Assembly: GCA_027485615.1 (NCBI GenBank)
Contig: JAIXQS010000011.1
Location: forward strand, 46,966 to 110,965
Direction: 5' to 3'
Length of the DNA stretch: 64,000 nt
Source: Verrucomicrobiaceae bacterium
GTDB taxonomy: Bacteria; Verrucomicrobiota; Verrucomicrobiia; Verrucomicrobiales; Akkermansiaceae
Below are positions 29,280 through 39,093 of the stretch, piece by piece (position 1 is the first letter of the stretch; each line of letters opens with the position of its first letter). The notes under the pieces were generated by a model, which was not told the origin of the DNA, did no database searches, and saw nothing but the letters and a program-made list of their open reading frames with translations. The translations under genes were made by a program, and so were the position numbers.

Positions 29280-31739
29280 TTATTTGCGGTAGATGAAGGA
29301 ATCTGAGGTGAGAAGGGAAAGGATGACCGCCTTGAAGCTCCCTCCACTGGACACGTAGGCGTTGTCCGCGTCAATCAGCGTCTTGGAATCGGAAAGGGTC
29401 TCGTTGCGACCCATGTAGAAGCGGAATGCGTGCCGGATGATGGATTGGCGCGTGCGTGTGGATTTCGCCAGGCGGTCGATGAGATCCGGCGCGTCCTTGA
29501 CCTCGCCGTCGAGCGCGGGATCGCCCGTGCCGCGCAGCTCGCCGCGTGTATCGACGGGGAGGGTCTTGTAGACATTGAAATATTTGAGCTGCTTCCCGAT
29601 CACGTTCTCCGGATGCTCGATGGGTTCGTCGATGCGGAAGCGCCCGAAGTCGTCGTACATCTCGAAGGGCAGACCGAGCGGATTCATGTATTCGTGGCAC
29701 TTCCAGCACTCCTGCTGGTGCATGGTTACCTTGTCGAGGCGCTGGCGCAGTGTTTTCGTGTGGTCCTCCGGCACCACCGCATCCACGGTGATCGGGACAT
29801 CGGGCACGCGGCCGGCGAGGAGTTTCTCCTGGACGAAACGCCCGCGCCGGACGGGATCGTTTTCCGTGTTGAGCGAGTGGGCGATGAGCCACGCAGGGTG
29901 GGTGAGGATGCCCTTGCGGTTCGGGAGCTTGAAAGGCTGCTCCGGCGTGTAGCTGAAATACGGGGAACCCTCCTGGTAGCCCCCTGTGCCCATGACGGGC
30001 GGGAGGTTATACATCGGGGAATAGTTGTGATGGTATCCGTGCGCCCATGGGAAAACGATGAAGGGGGTGAGCCCTTTTCCGAAATGCGCCTCGAAGTGGG
30101 TCATCAATCTCGTGAGGGTGGTGGCGTGCCCTTTGGCCTGATTGTCGGGAGTGATCTGGAATGTCTTGGTCAGCAGCTCCTTGTGCTCTTCCAGCACCTT
30201 GTCGGGATTCGTTTTCCACTCGGTGTCTTTCAGCAACTCCCAAACCTCACGCCATTTGGCGATGGTTGTTTCCGCCTCAGGCCTGTCGAATACGAAGAAT
30301 TTCTCCGTGGTGAGGATGTTCTCGAAGACCTTTTTGTCCTGATCCACATAGAATGCGACGATCTGATCCGCCTCATCCACAAGGCTCCCCGCCGTCCCTA
30401 GGGTGCCGCGGTCGGCGTTCTGGTATTGCCTGAGGGCGCGGTCGACGTCCTTGAAGACCTTGGTCGCGTTCGGGTAGCCGAAAAACTCGCGGAAGAAGCG
30501 GACGATGCGCGGGTGCGAAACCACATGGGAGGTCACCTTGCCCGTGGTCATGTAGTCATCGACGCCGCCACGGAAAAGGTCGGGATCTTGCAGGAGGCGT
30601 GTGACCTCGCGTTTGAAATCCTCGCGGGTGGCGAGTCGTCCCTGGTCGGCCGATTCCAAAAGCTTAGGGTCGGGCGCGTTGTCGCCCATCGCGTAGGCGA
30701 TCGCGTAGGCGGCTTCGAGCGGGGCGAGCGTTTTGCGGCCGTGCGCGTCGGGCGCGCCCGCTCCGAATTCCATGCGATAGAGAAATTCCGATTCCAGCAG
30801 CACGAGGGTCAGCATCTGGCGCAAGCCTTCGGAATTCCCGGCGGCACGGATCGCCTCTTTCGTGAGGTCGAGGTATTTCACCATTTCCGTTTCGGATGGC
30901 GGGCGCTTAAGCACGGCTTGGAACTGTCGCCTTATGGCCGCTTGGATTTCGTCATCTAACGGCTCGGACTTTTTGAAGATGATGTTCTCGAACTCCACCG
31001 GCACCGTGCGCGGCATGAACTTGTCCTTCGGGTCGGGGAAATCATCCGCTTTGATCTCGCCGTTTTTCACTCGCGCAGGGCGGATCTGGCGGTCTGAAAT
31101 GTATTCGGCATTTGTCAGCATCACGAGCAGCGTGCCGCCGTCGAGGGAGCCGATATCGTAGTCCCGAACACCCGAGGTATCTGGCAGGGAAAAGGGGTTG
31201 GTGACGCCCGCGAAGGAGACCCCGCGTTGGTTTCTCTCCATCCCGAAAATTTCACGCACTCTCGAGTCGAAAATCTGCGGCCTGACCAGCCAGCGCCGCG
31301 CAGGGGAGGAAGCGGGATCCTTGTTCTTGCCGCTGAAGAGCTTTTCGTGATCGACGTAATTCCCGTAGGAAGGGTAGCGGAGCTTGTCCTCCAGCTTCGA
31401 GGCGTTGTGGTTGTGCAGGTTTTCCCAGAGCCACTCGCCCAGCTCCTCGCGCTCCGCCTCGCTGGGCTGGTCTTTCTTCTTGGGCGGCATCTGTTTCAGA
31501 TACACCTGCTCCAGCGCCCGGTTCATCAGGTCGAGCCGCGCCTGGAGCGGCAGCTCCTCAAGGTTGTCGAGCCGGATGTCGCCCTTCTCGGTGCCGTCTT
31601 CATGGCAGTCAGTGCAATAGTTCGAGAGGATCTCGGCAGCCTTGGGATCGACATGGAACGCCGGCTCTGCCGAGCAAACCGCCACGCCCATCGAAAAAAC
31701 GGCGAAGTGGAGCGGAATCGATGGGTGGCCTGAGATCAT
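29280..31739 (-). CDS. DUF1592/DUF1588/DUF1585-type protein with heme-binding motifs
   Basis: Start MISGHPSIPLH; YCTDCHEDGTEKGDIRLDNLEEL; ECWKCHEYMNPLGLPFEMYDDFGRFR; C-terminal FRFYMGRNETLSDSKTLIDADNAY. Confidence 0.87.
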   Translation of the reverse strand: MISGHPSIPLHFAVFSMGVAVCSAEPAFHVDPKAAEILSNYCTDCHEDGTEKGDIRLDNLEELPLQARLDLMNRALEQVYLKQMPPKKKDQPSEAEREELGEWLWENLHNHNASKLEDKLRYPSYGNYVDHEKLFSGKNKDPASSPARRWLVRPQIFDSRVREIFGMERNQRGVSFAGVTNPFSLPDTSGVRDYDIGSLDGGTLLVMLTNAEYISDRQIRPARVKNGEIKADDFPDPKDKFMPRTVPVEFENIIFKKSEPLDDEIQAAIRRQFQAVLKRPPSETEMVKYLDLTKEAIRAAGNSEGLRQMLTLVLLESEFLYRMEFGAGAPDAHGRKTLAPLEAAYAIAYAMGDNAPDPKLLESADQGRLATREDFKREVTRLLQDPDLFRGGVDDYMTTGKVTSHVVSHPRIVRFFREFFGYPNATKVFKDVDRALRQYQNADRGTLGTAGSLVDEADQIVAFYVDQDKKVFENILTTEKFFVFDRPEAETTIAKWREVWELLKDTEWKTNPDKVLEEHKELLTKTFQITPDNQAKGHATTLTRLMTHFEAHFGKGLTPFIVFPWAHGYHHNYSPMYNLPPVMGTGGYQEGSPYFSYTPEQPFKLPNRKGILTHPAWLIAHSLNTENDPVRRGRFVQEKLLAGRVPDVPITVDAVVPEDHTKTLRQRLDKVTMHQQECWKCHEYMNPLGLPFEMYDDFGRFRIDEPIEHPENVIGKQLKYFNVYKTLPVDTRGELRGTGDPALDGEVKDAPDLIDRLAKSTRTRQSIIRHAFRFYMGRNETLSDSKTLIDADNAYVSSGGSFKAVILSLLTSDSFIYRK

Positions 31740-31834
31740 GCGGAATGCAGCCGATACGCCCCGGTGTATCGCGTCTTGCAAAAAACGCTCCAATATCTTC
31801 CATAAGCGCGACAATAGAACGCGCTTTTGCGCAA

Positions 31835-32860
31835 TCAGCGGAAATCCGCAGGTGGACGCGGCATCACGCCAAGTTTCTCGTAGTGGAACCCGCTGGAGAG
31901 CGGTTTGTATTCGGAAACGTATTCCACGGAGCTTACGGCGGAAATTTTGTCCTCCATGCCGAGTCCCCAGTAAGCGCCGTTTACGACGAGGCGGCGCAGG
32001 CCGGGGTTCTCGAAGTCCTTCCCGCTGCCCATCGTGCAGTGGAGCACGCGGGCTGCTTTGCCTGGGCTCGTTTTCCAATCCTTTGTCCAAACGACCGGCA
32101 GCGGCTCCTTCTCGGGATTATCCTTGCCGCCCTGCTCGCGGCCGATCAGCGGCTGACCCATCACCAGCGCGGTGCAACCCTCCGGCAGGGAGCCGCCTTC
32201 GGGAAAGGTGCGGTAAACATCGGTGAGTCCCCAGATGTCCTTCACGCCGGTGAGAACGGGATGGTCTTTCGCTTCCGGAACAATGTCGCCGCGCGTCGAG
32301 TCCGCCTGCCAATCGCCGTGGTGGTTCATGAAAGCGCCGCCGACAATCTGGCCGATGTTCACGCGCTTGCCGTCGATCTCATAGGGCAGCGGGCTTTGGA
32401 AGCCATGGTTCGAGGTGCGAAGGGCGATGATGGGTTTCCCGGAGTCGAAGTAATCGGCGAAATGCTTGAGCTGCTCGTCCGGCAGGGTGAGCAGGCGGAT
32501 GGCGAGGATCACGAGATCGGCCTTCGCGAGATGTTCGGTGCCGGGAATGTTGTGGGGCTTGAACTCCGCCTCCTTGCCTTTCTCTGGATGCACCGGCGCG
32601 GTGGGATCGACCATGCCCTGCTCATTCACGCCGAACAGCACGGTGCAATCGAAGCCGTGGTGTTTCGAAAGGATGCCCGCGAGCATCGGCATGTAGTGCT
32701 CGCCGCGGTATTCCTGGTCGGCGGAGACCAGGACGATGTGCTTGTCTTTTCCAGGGCCTTCACCACCGGGATAGGTCAGCCACATCGGGTTTTCCGGGAC
32801 GGGGTGGGCGGCCATGGCGATGACGGGGAAGAACAGGAGGGTGGAGAGCTTCGTGATCAT
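31835..32860 (-). CDS. ThuA-like domain secreted protein
   Basis: HIVLVSADQEYRGEHYMPMLAGILSKHHGFDCTVLFGV; PIIALRTSNHGFQ. Confidence 0.8.
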   Translation of the reverse strand: MITKLSTLLFFPVIAMAAHPVPENPMWLTYPGGEGPGKDKHIVLVSADQEYRGEHYMPMLAGILSKHHGFDCTVLFGVNEQGMVDPTAPVHPEKGKEAEFKPHNIPGTEHLAKADLVILAIRLLTLPDEQLKHFADYFDSGKPIIALRTSNHGFQSPLPYEIDGKRVNIGQIVGGAFMNHHGDWQADSTRGDIVPEAKDHPVLTGVKDIWGLTDVYRTFPEGGSLPEGCTALVMGQPLIGREQGGKDNPEKEPLPVVWTKDWKTSPGKAARVLHCTMGSGKDFENPGLRRLVVNGAYWGLGMEDKISAVSSVEYVSEYKPLSSGFHYEKLGVMPRPPADFR

Positions 32861-32870
32861 GGTCGGATGT

Positions 32871-34355
32871 TCATTTGGAGGAGGGAACTTCGTTCAAAGT
32901 GTAATAAGCGTGGCGATGGAGAAGCTCCTCGCCGTCGCGGTCGCGGAGGTCGCGGAGATCAAACTCGTGGACGTGGCCTTTGGTCATCGCGTCGAGGGTG
33001 ATGGTGGCGGTGAGTCCGTCTTCGGAAATTTCCACGGACTTCACGTTCGGGGCGGTCAGATCGACCTCGGGGCCGCCGTAGCCTTGGGCGTACTTGTGGG
33101 TGAAGGTGGTGACCTTATACGTTGCGGTTTTCACTCCCTCGGCCTCGGCCACGGGTTTCGTGAACTTGATGTTGAAGCCGTCCGGCGTGACCGTGACCCG
33201 CTCAATTTCGAAAGGCATTTTCCCGCTCCATGCGAGGCGTTCGAGGGCGTAGGGTTTCAGGCCGCGCACGGGCCAGCCGCGGTTCGTGCCGCCGCAGATG
33301 AGGTTTCCCGCCGGGGTGAAATGGGTGTTGAGGATGCCGGTGGAAAGCCCTTCGCGGAAGGGATAGCAAGCGCCCTGCCAGACGCCGTTGACCTGCTCGG
33401 TGGTGGCGCGGACGAGGATGGACTGCGTGTAATCGCCGAGGAAAATCTGGTTCTCGAAGGGACCGAATTTTCCGCTCGTGCCATCGATGACAAAACCGGA
33501 GAGCGAGCGCCCCATGCGGATGTAGGGGAAAATCACCGCGTAGGGTTCGAGCTGCGGGATGCGCTCTTTTTCGATGATGATCTTCGATCCGGATTTCGGG
33601 ACTTCGGGAGCCTTACCCATGTTCGGCGCATACTCATACCAATTGAAGCTGATGGGGTGGCCGGTGAAGCCGCCTTCCTTGATATGCTTCAGGCTGCACG
33701 CGGGATTCCACGGGCCCTGGCTCTCCATGTAAAACAGCGCGCCGGACTCGTTGAAGCCGATCCCGCCGGGGCTGCGCAGTCCGCTGGCGATGGGGATGCT
33801 CTTGCCCTCCGGCGTCACCTTGAACGCCCAGCCGCGGAAGAGCTGGTGCGAGTGGTAGGAGCTGGAAAGCCCGAGCGCGACGTAAAGGTTGCCCTGCGGA
33901 TCGGGCTTCGAGCCGAAGGCGTATTCGTGATAGGTGCCATAGCCCCACGCGTCGGAAACGACATCGTATCGATCCGCCGTTCCATCGCGGTTCGTGTCGG
34001 TGAGCTTGGTCAGCTCCGCGCTGTGGGTGACGAAAAGCGACCCGTCCTTCCATGCGAGGCCGAAGATCTCGTCGAGGCCGGAGGCGAAAAGGTGGTATTT
34101 CGGTTGGGGCTTGGCGTCGTCGATGCCGGAGACGAAATAGACATCCCCATGCCGTGTGCCGACCGCGATGCGTCCGTCCGGCAGGGTCTCGAAGGCACCC
34201 GCCTCGATGACGAGTTCCTGGGGAATCGGCACATCCACGATGGGATAAAATTCGCGTTCCTTATCGGCGGTGCCCCAACGCTCGCCGACCTCCTCGGCAT
34301 GGGCAACGGGGAGGGAAAGGAATGCGATGGCGAGGAATTTAGCGGAGGAGTTCAT
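32871..34355 (-). CDS. Glucose/sorbosone-dehydrogenase-like beta-propeller secreted protein
   Basis: Start MNSSAKFLAIAFLSLPVAHA; FETLPDGRIAVGTRHGDVYFVSGI; GLRSPGGIGFNESGALFYMESQGPWNPACSLKHI. Confidence 0.8.
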   Translation of the reverse strand: MNSSAKFLAIAFLSLPVAHAEEVGERWGTADKEREFYPIVDVPIPQELVIEAGAFETLPDGRIAVGTRHGDVYFVSGIDDAKPQPKYHLFASGLDEIFGLAWKDGSLFVTHSAELTKLTDTNRDGTADRYDVVSDAWGYGTYHEYAFGSKPDPQGNLYVALGLSSSYHSHQLFRGWAFKVTPEGKSIPIASGLRSPGGIGFNESGALFYMESQGPWNPACSLKHIKEGGFTGHPISFNWYEYAPNMGKAPEVPKSGSKIIIEKERIPQLEPYAVIFPYIRMGRSLSGFVIDGTSGKFGPFENQIFLGDYTQSILVRATTEQVNGVWQGACYPFREGLSTGILNTHFTPAGNLICGGTNRGWPVRGLKPYALERLAWSGKMPFEIERVTVTPDGFNIKFTKPVAEAEGVKTATYKVTTFTHKYAQGYGGPEVDLTAPNVKSVEISEDGLTATITLDAMTKGHVHEFDLRDLRDRDGEELLHRHAYYTLNEVPSSK

Positions 34356-34381
34356 GGGGAAAGGTAAAAGTCTTGGGGAGC

Positions 34382-34424
34382 ACACGCGCCCTCGCGTGTT
34401 GTTTCCGACGCCCTCGTCGGAAAC
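34382..34424. repeat. Twin hairpins with identical CCCT loops
   Basis: ACACGCG-ccct-CGCGTGT (34382-34399), then GTTTCCGACG-ccct-CGTCGGAAAC (34401-34424); perfect stems. Confidence 0.9.
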
Positions 34425-34470
34425 CGCGTGAAATGATTGGGACGGCCGATTCGCGAATCCCGATCTGAAT

Positions 34471-36753
34471 TTAGCGAAGGAGTTCATATCCGAGGGCGGC
34501 GTTGGATTTCCCTTTCGGGAGGGTGATTTTCAGGAGCAGCTCCATGCCGCCGCTGGCGATGGGGCGGAGGGTGGCGCTTTTCAGTGGGACTGTGATCCTG
34601 AGATCAGCGGTTTGGAAAACGGTCTCGGAAACAGCCTTGATGTCTCCGGTCAACGCGCGGAGCCAGAGGGTTTCGGCGGCGGGGGCGGTGAATGTGAAGG
34701 TGCGCTCCAGGGATTTTTCCGCAGCCTTCGTGGTGTCCTCGATCAGCGTTTCCCCGCAACGGTAGCGGAAGGTCGGGATGGAGGTTTTCGTGTCGAGCGA
34801 GTAGCCAAGGAAGGCGTAGCCGTGGTTGCGCGGGTAGAGCGGGTCGGGGTTCACCGGCGCTTCCTTCGTGACGACCGGATGCGCGGGCCAGACGGAGGGC
34901 GGCTCGGCTCCATTCAGGAACGCAACGTCCTGAGAGAGCTGGATGTGCGGGGAAAGCGGGGCGAAATCCCCCGCGCCCTGGCCCTGCCAGTTCACGCGGA
35001 CGTATTCGCCTTTCCAGATGGCCGTGAGCGAGCCGTATTCCGCATTGAAGGCGAAGTTCATGCCGCCGGGATGACCGACCGCGATGCCACGGTATCCGGC
35101 CACGCCACTGCGGCCGCGGTAGGTCACCGTTTTATCGGCCACCACGAGTTTCGACGGTTCGCTGCGCAGACCGGAAGGATCGCGGGCCGAGCGGCCGAGC
35201 GAGAAATTATCCCACAGCGCGCGGAGCTGGCGGTCGGTATCGCCGTCGAGGATGTCGGTGCGCACGGCTTTCCCCTGCGGCCAATAGCTCGGCATGATGA
35301 TGCCGGGGCGGAACTTGGCGGGAGCGATCATGTATTGGTAAAACCACGTCGGCTGGAGGCGCTCGTAGGTCGTCATCAGGTCGATGCCCTTCATGCCCGG
35401 CGATTCCTTGCCGTTGTAATTGTGGCAGGCGATGCAGTTCAGCCCTTGGTCGCCTAGCAGGTCGTGCGCGCCGTCGCGCATCTGCGGCTGGGACTCGCGC
35501 TCCGGCGGTGCGAGCTCGACCAGCGGCTCCAGCTTGTCGGTTTCCGCGAAAAGATCGGCGAGATCGGACAAGCCCTTTTCGCCGTATTGCGGCATGCGCG
35601 TCTTCATGTAGGGGCGGACGACGGCTCCATCGTAGAGGACTTTCCGCATCCACTCGGGGCGCAGCTTCGCGCCGGTAAGGGTGAGCGGCGGCGGGATGCG
35701 CGAGTCGTTGCCGAGCGATTCCTCGGTGGAGTGGAAAAAGTCATCGAGCTTCGGCGAAACGCCGCCGAAATCATCGCGAACGTGGCAGGCGATGCAGTTG
35801 AGGCGGGTGAGGTGGATGTTGATCCGGTCGTTCGCAGCGATCTCGTCGCGCTTGATTCCCAAGTTCTCTCGGATGGCATCCCGTTGCGCGGCGCTGAGCT
35901 GGAAGTCGGGCGCCTTGCCGGGCTTTTCGGAAAGGCAACCGCCAGTCAGATCGAGTTTCGCGAGAGGTTTGGCGGCGAGGGGAGGGGTGTTGGCGTCCTT
36001 CTCCGGCTGGTGGCAGGCGGTGCAGTTGTGGGCCTGGAAAGCCTTGCGTCCGGCATCGATGCGGGCCGCTTCGGCGGGCGGCGCGGGTTTCGTCTTGTTC
36101 TCGCCCTCCAGATAGGCGGCGAGGGAGTGCGCCTCCATTTTCGAGAGCTTCATGTCGGGCATGCGACCCGAGGGACGGATGGCGAGAGGGGCGTGGAGGA
36201 ATTCTCCGAGCGCGGCGGGAAGGTGCTTGCCAGGCAGGTGGGATAGGGAAACGACGCCATTCTTGAGCACCTCGCGCGTCGCCTCGTCGCGCGGCGAGTG
36301 GCAGGCAACGCAACCGGCGGAGTGGAAAAGTTCCTTGCCGTCATAGGGATCGATCTCGCCCTCGGGAAACGCCGGAGCCGGGCCGTCTTTCAGCGACGTG
36401 AGGTAAGCGGCGATGTCCCCCGCGATGGCCGCGCGTTTCTCGGGAGTCTCGGCGGCCAGCACGTTCGGCATGGTCGTGCCGTGGTGCGTGGCGGCGGGAT
36501 CAGCGATGAATTTCTCCATGTATTCCCGCGTGAGCCGCGCACCGGCGTTGGAGAGATCCGGCGCTTCCTTCATGTTTGAGGCGTCCATCCCCTCATGGCA
36601 CGCCGCGCAACGCAGCTCACCGATCAGCAGTCTGCCGGTCTGCGTCTCGTCGAGCGGATGCTTGCCGTGCAGACCGGGGACGACAGGTGGCGCGGCGAAA
36701 CAGAAACCGCCGGAAAGAAGAAGAGCGAGTGAGGGAAGGGTGCGGGGATGCAT
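34471..36753 (-). CDS. Multi-CxxCH c-type cytochrome protein
   Basis: 760 aa with five CxxCH: CAACH, CVACH, CTACH, CIACH, CIACH; signal peptide. Confidence 0.88.
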   Translation of the reverse strand: MHPRTLPSLALLLSGGFCFAAPPVVPGLHGKHPLDETQTGRLLIGELRCAACHEGMDASNMKEAPDLSNAGARLTREYMEKFIADPAATHHGTTMPNVLAAETPEKRAAIAGDIAAYLTSLKDGPAPAFPEGEIDPYDGKELFHSAGCVACHSPRDEATREVLKNGVVSLSHLPGKHLPAALGEFLHAPLAIRPSGRMPDMKLSKMEAHSLAAYLEGENKTKPAPPAEAARIDAGRKAFQAHNCTACHQPEKDANTPPLAAKPLAKLDLTGGCLSEKPGKAPDFQLSAAQRDAIRENLGIKRDEIAANDRINIHLTRLNCIACHVRDDFGGVSPKLDDFFHSTEESLGNDSRIPPPLTLTGAKLRPEWMRKVLYDGAVVRPYMKTRMPQYGEKGLSDLADLFAETDKLEPLVELAPPERESQPQMRDGAHDLLGDQGLNCIACHNYNGKESPGMKGIDLMTTYERLQPTWFYQYMIAPAKFRPGIIMPSYWPQGKAVRTDILDGDTDRQLRALWDNFSLGRSARDPSGLRSEPSKLVVADKTVTYRGRSGVAGYRGIAVGHPGGMNFAFNAEYGSLTAIWKGEYVRVNWQGQGAGDFAPLSPHIQLSQDVAFLNGAEPPSVWPAHPVVTKEAPVNPDPLYPRNHGYAFLGYSLDTKTSIPTFRYRCGETLIEDTTKAAEKSLERTFTFTAPAAETLWLRALTGDIKAVSETVFQTADLRITVPLKSATLRPIASGGMELLLKITLPKGKSNAALGYELLR

Positions 36754-36799
36754 CGGATGGCGGGGATACTAACGGCTTGGGGGCGGGAGAGTCTAGGGA

Positions 36800-37002
36800 C
36801 AGTTTTCTAATCCACACGTTGCGGAATTTCACGGGGTTGTGGTGGCCTTGGAACTTGATCACGCCCGGCTCCGGTCCCTCCGCCGCGCCCGCACCGGGAT
36901 GGGATCGCCCTTGGTGAAATCGGGTTTCGCCATCTTCCCCTGCGGCGCGGCGGAGGCGAGTGGAGCGGCGATGATCAGCGACCCTGAGGCTTTGAGGGGC
37001 AT
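36800..37002 (-). pseudogene. Degenerate DUF1080-like (3-keto-disaccharide hydrolase-like) gene relic
   Basis: Two frames: SLIIAAPLASAAPQGKMAKPDFTKGDPIP (N-terminal part) and GVIKFQGHHNPVKFRNVWIRKL (characteristic C-terminal part), out of frame and missing the middle. Confidence 0.45.
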
Positions 37003-37189
37003 GGAAAACATTCTCGCTCCAAGATGTCGGAGGGACTACGCCTCGTCCATGCGCAAATCCCGAGCTGAGCGGCTCTTCCCGAAAAAATCGCGAGACAGGG
37101 AGATTGTCTTTCAAAAGTCCGGTTTTCGGAGTGAATTTCTCCGGTAACATGCGGTCGTTTCTAACCGAAGGATGATGAAAGCCCATTGA

Positions 37190-38083
37190 ATGATGAGATC
37201 CCAATTTTTTATCAAAGCGGTAATCTCCGGATCGAGGCCGAAAACCCTGGCGGCGGGGGTGGTGCCGGTGTGGGCGGGAGGGGTGCTTGCCTGGGAGCTT
37301 TCCGGAGCGTTCGATACGTGGCTGTGGATTTGCACCCTTCTCGGTGCCCTGTGCGTGCAGGTGGCCACGAATTTTTTCAACGACGCGGTGGACGGAAAAA
37401 ACGGTGCGGATGGTGACCAGCGGACGGGGCCAAGGCGTCTGACGGGAACCGGCGAGATGTCCTTCGCACAAGTGATGGCGCTGGGAGTTGTGTTTCTGTT
37501 GGGGGCGGTGTTCTTCGGAGCGTTCCTGGTGATCGAGCGGGGCTGGCCCATGCTGGCGATCGGGCTGCCGTCGTTGTTCCTCGCCTACGGCTACACCGGT
37601 GGGCCGTTTCCGCTGGCTTACCGGGGTCTGGGGGAAATCTTCGTGATCCTTTTTTTCGGCCTGCTGGCGGTCATGGGCACGGTGTTCGTCCAGACGGGGG
37701 CATGGCCGCGGGAGGCGGTTCTGTTAGGCGGTCAGATCGGGCTGCTCTCCGCGGTGCTGATCTCCGTGAACAATTTCCGCGACCGTGAGGGCGATGCGCT
37801 GGTCGGGAAACGCACGCTCGCAGTCCGGTTTGGGCCGAAGGTGGCGGCGGCAGTGATCTGGCTGGAGATCAAGGGCGCGGCGTTTCTCGGCGTCGCTTGG
37901 CTGGTGATGGGTTATCCGCTCTTCGGAGTCGCCAGTCTGCCGGTGCTGGTGATCGGCATGCGCATCATCTGGGGTGTCCTCACCCTCCCGCCCGATGAGC
38001 GGATGAACCGTCTGCTCGCCCTCGGCGCACTGGAGCTGGTTCTGTTTGCGATCGTGTTTCACGCGGTGGCTTTGCTTTTCTAA
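37190..38083 (+). CDS. menA: 1,4-dihydroxy-2-naphthoate polyprenyltransferase (UbiA family)
   Basis: SRPKTLAAGVVPVWAGG, NFFNDAVDGKNGADGDQRTGPRRLTGTG, NNFRDREGDALVGKRTLAVRFG. Confidence 0.9.
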   Translation: MMRSQFFIKAVISGSRPKTLAAGVVPVWAGGVLAWELSGAFDTWLWICTLLGALCVQVATNFFNDAVDGKNGADGDQRTGPRRLTGTGEMSFAQVMALGVVFLLGAVFFGAFLVIERGWPMLAIGLPSLFLAYGYTGGPFPLAYRGLGEIFVILFFGLLAVMGTVFVQTGAWPREAVLLGGQIGLLSAVLISVNNFRDREGDALVGKRTLAVRFGPKVAAAVIWLEIKGAAFLGVAWLVMGYPLFGVASLPVLVIGMRIIWGVLTLPPDERMNRLLALGALELVLFAIVFHAVALLF

Positions 38084-38178
38084 GCAAGCGGCAGGCGAGG
38101 GATGGGATTCATCTTTTTCGGGATGTATGCCCGCGAATGGCTCGCCTCACGCCGAAGATCTGCGTAGATACCTGCCAG

Positions 38179-39093
38179 ATGACCTCGCACACCGCTCCGC
38201 TCACCGCCGACCAGGTCGGGACACTCCGGGCTGTGCTGGTGGAGCAGGGCTTCGAGTTCGTGCCGAAGGAATACACGATTTTCGCCGCGAAGAAGGGCAA
38301 GCTGAACGTCAGCGTCTATGCAAAGGGGCCGAAGGTTTTGATCCAGGGCAAGGACACCGAGGACTTCATCCGCTTCACGCTGGAGCCGCAGGTCACGGGC
38401 GAGGCGAAGCTCGGCTATGAGGAAATCGCGGATCCGGAGCATTTCTCGCCACACTTCGGCATCGACGAGAGCGGCAAGGGCGATTTCTTCGGGCCGCTGT
38501 GCATCGCCGGGGTTTACACCGATGCGGAAATCACGCGGCATCTGATCAGGAGCGGGGTGATGGATTCCAAGCGTGTCACCTCCGCCGCCGCGATTCGCAA
38601 GCTCGCCGCCGTCATCAAGGCCACGCCCGGCATCGCCTTCGATGTGATCGCCCTGCGTCCGGAAAAATACAACGAGCTCTACGCCACGTTCAAGAACCTC
38701 AACCGCATGCTCGCCTGGGGGCACGCCACCGTGATCGAGGAACTCGCGCGGAAGAAACCGGATTGCCCCCGCGCCCTATCCGACCAGTTCGCCCGCGCCG
38801 ACGTGCTCCAGACCGCGCTGAAGCGGAAAAACATTTCCCTCAAGCTCGACCAGCGCACCAAGGGCGAATCCGACACCGCCGTCGCCGCCGCCTCGATCCT
38901 CGCCCGCGAGCGCTTCATCGACTGGATGGATGCCGCCTCGAAAAAGGTTGGATTCACGGTTCCGCTGGGTTGCTCGGCGCAGGTGGTGGATGCCGGGAAA
39001 AAACTTGTCGCAACGCACGGCCCCGAAGTTCTCGGGAAATTCGCCAAGCTGCATTTCAAGACGACGCAGCAGGTGACCGGCGAGCTACTCTGA
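38179..39093 (+). CDS. rnhC: Ribonuclease HIII
   Basis: IDESGKGDFFGPLCIAGVY, MDSKRVTSAAAIRKLA, KGESDTAVAAASILAR; ORF opens at 38137, start MTSHTAPLT preferred. Confidence 0.9.
   Translation: MTSHTAPLTADQVGTLRAVLVEQGFEFVPKEYTIFAAKKGKLNVSVYAKGPKVLIQGKDTEDFIRFTLEPQVTGEAKLGYEEIADPEHFSPHFGIDESGKGDFFGPLCIAGVYTDAEITRHLIRSGVMDSKRVTSAAAIRKLAAVIKATPGIAFDVIALRPEKYNELYATFKNLNRMLAWGHATVIEELARKKPDCPRALSDQFARADVLQTALKRKNISLKLDQRTKGESDTAVAAASILARERFIDWMDAASKKVGFTVPLGCSAQVVDAGKKLVATHGPEVLGKFAKLHFKTTQQVTGELL

Noticed and set aside
31802-31835. AAGCGCG...CGCGCTT hairpin between the ThuA-like and DUF1592 genes
   Set aside because: Short stem with competing pairings and no T-tract; not distinctive enough to call a terminator or repeat.
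36617-37471. 284-aa minus-strand ORF overlapping menA and the cytochrome gene start
   Set aside because: Mostly antisense to menA; only the internal GVIKFQGHHNPVKFRNVWIRKL segment looks coding, treated as a pseudogene relic.
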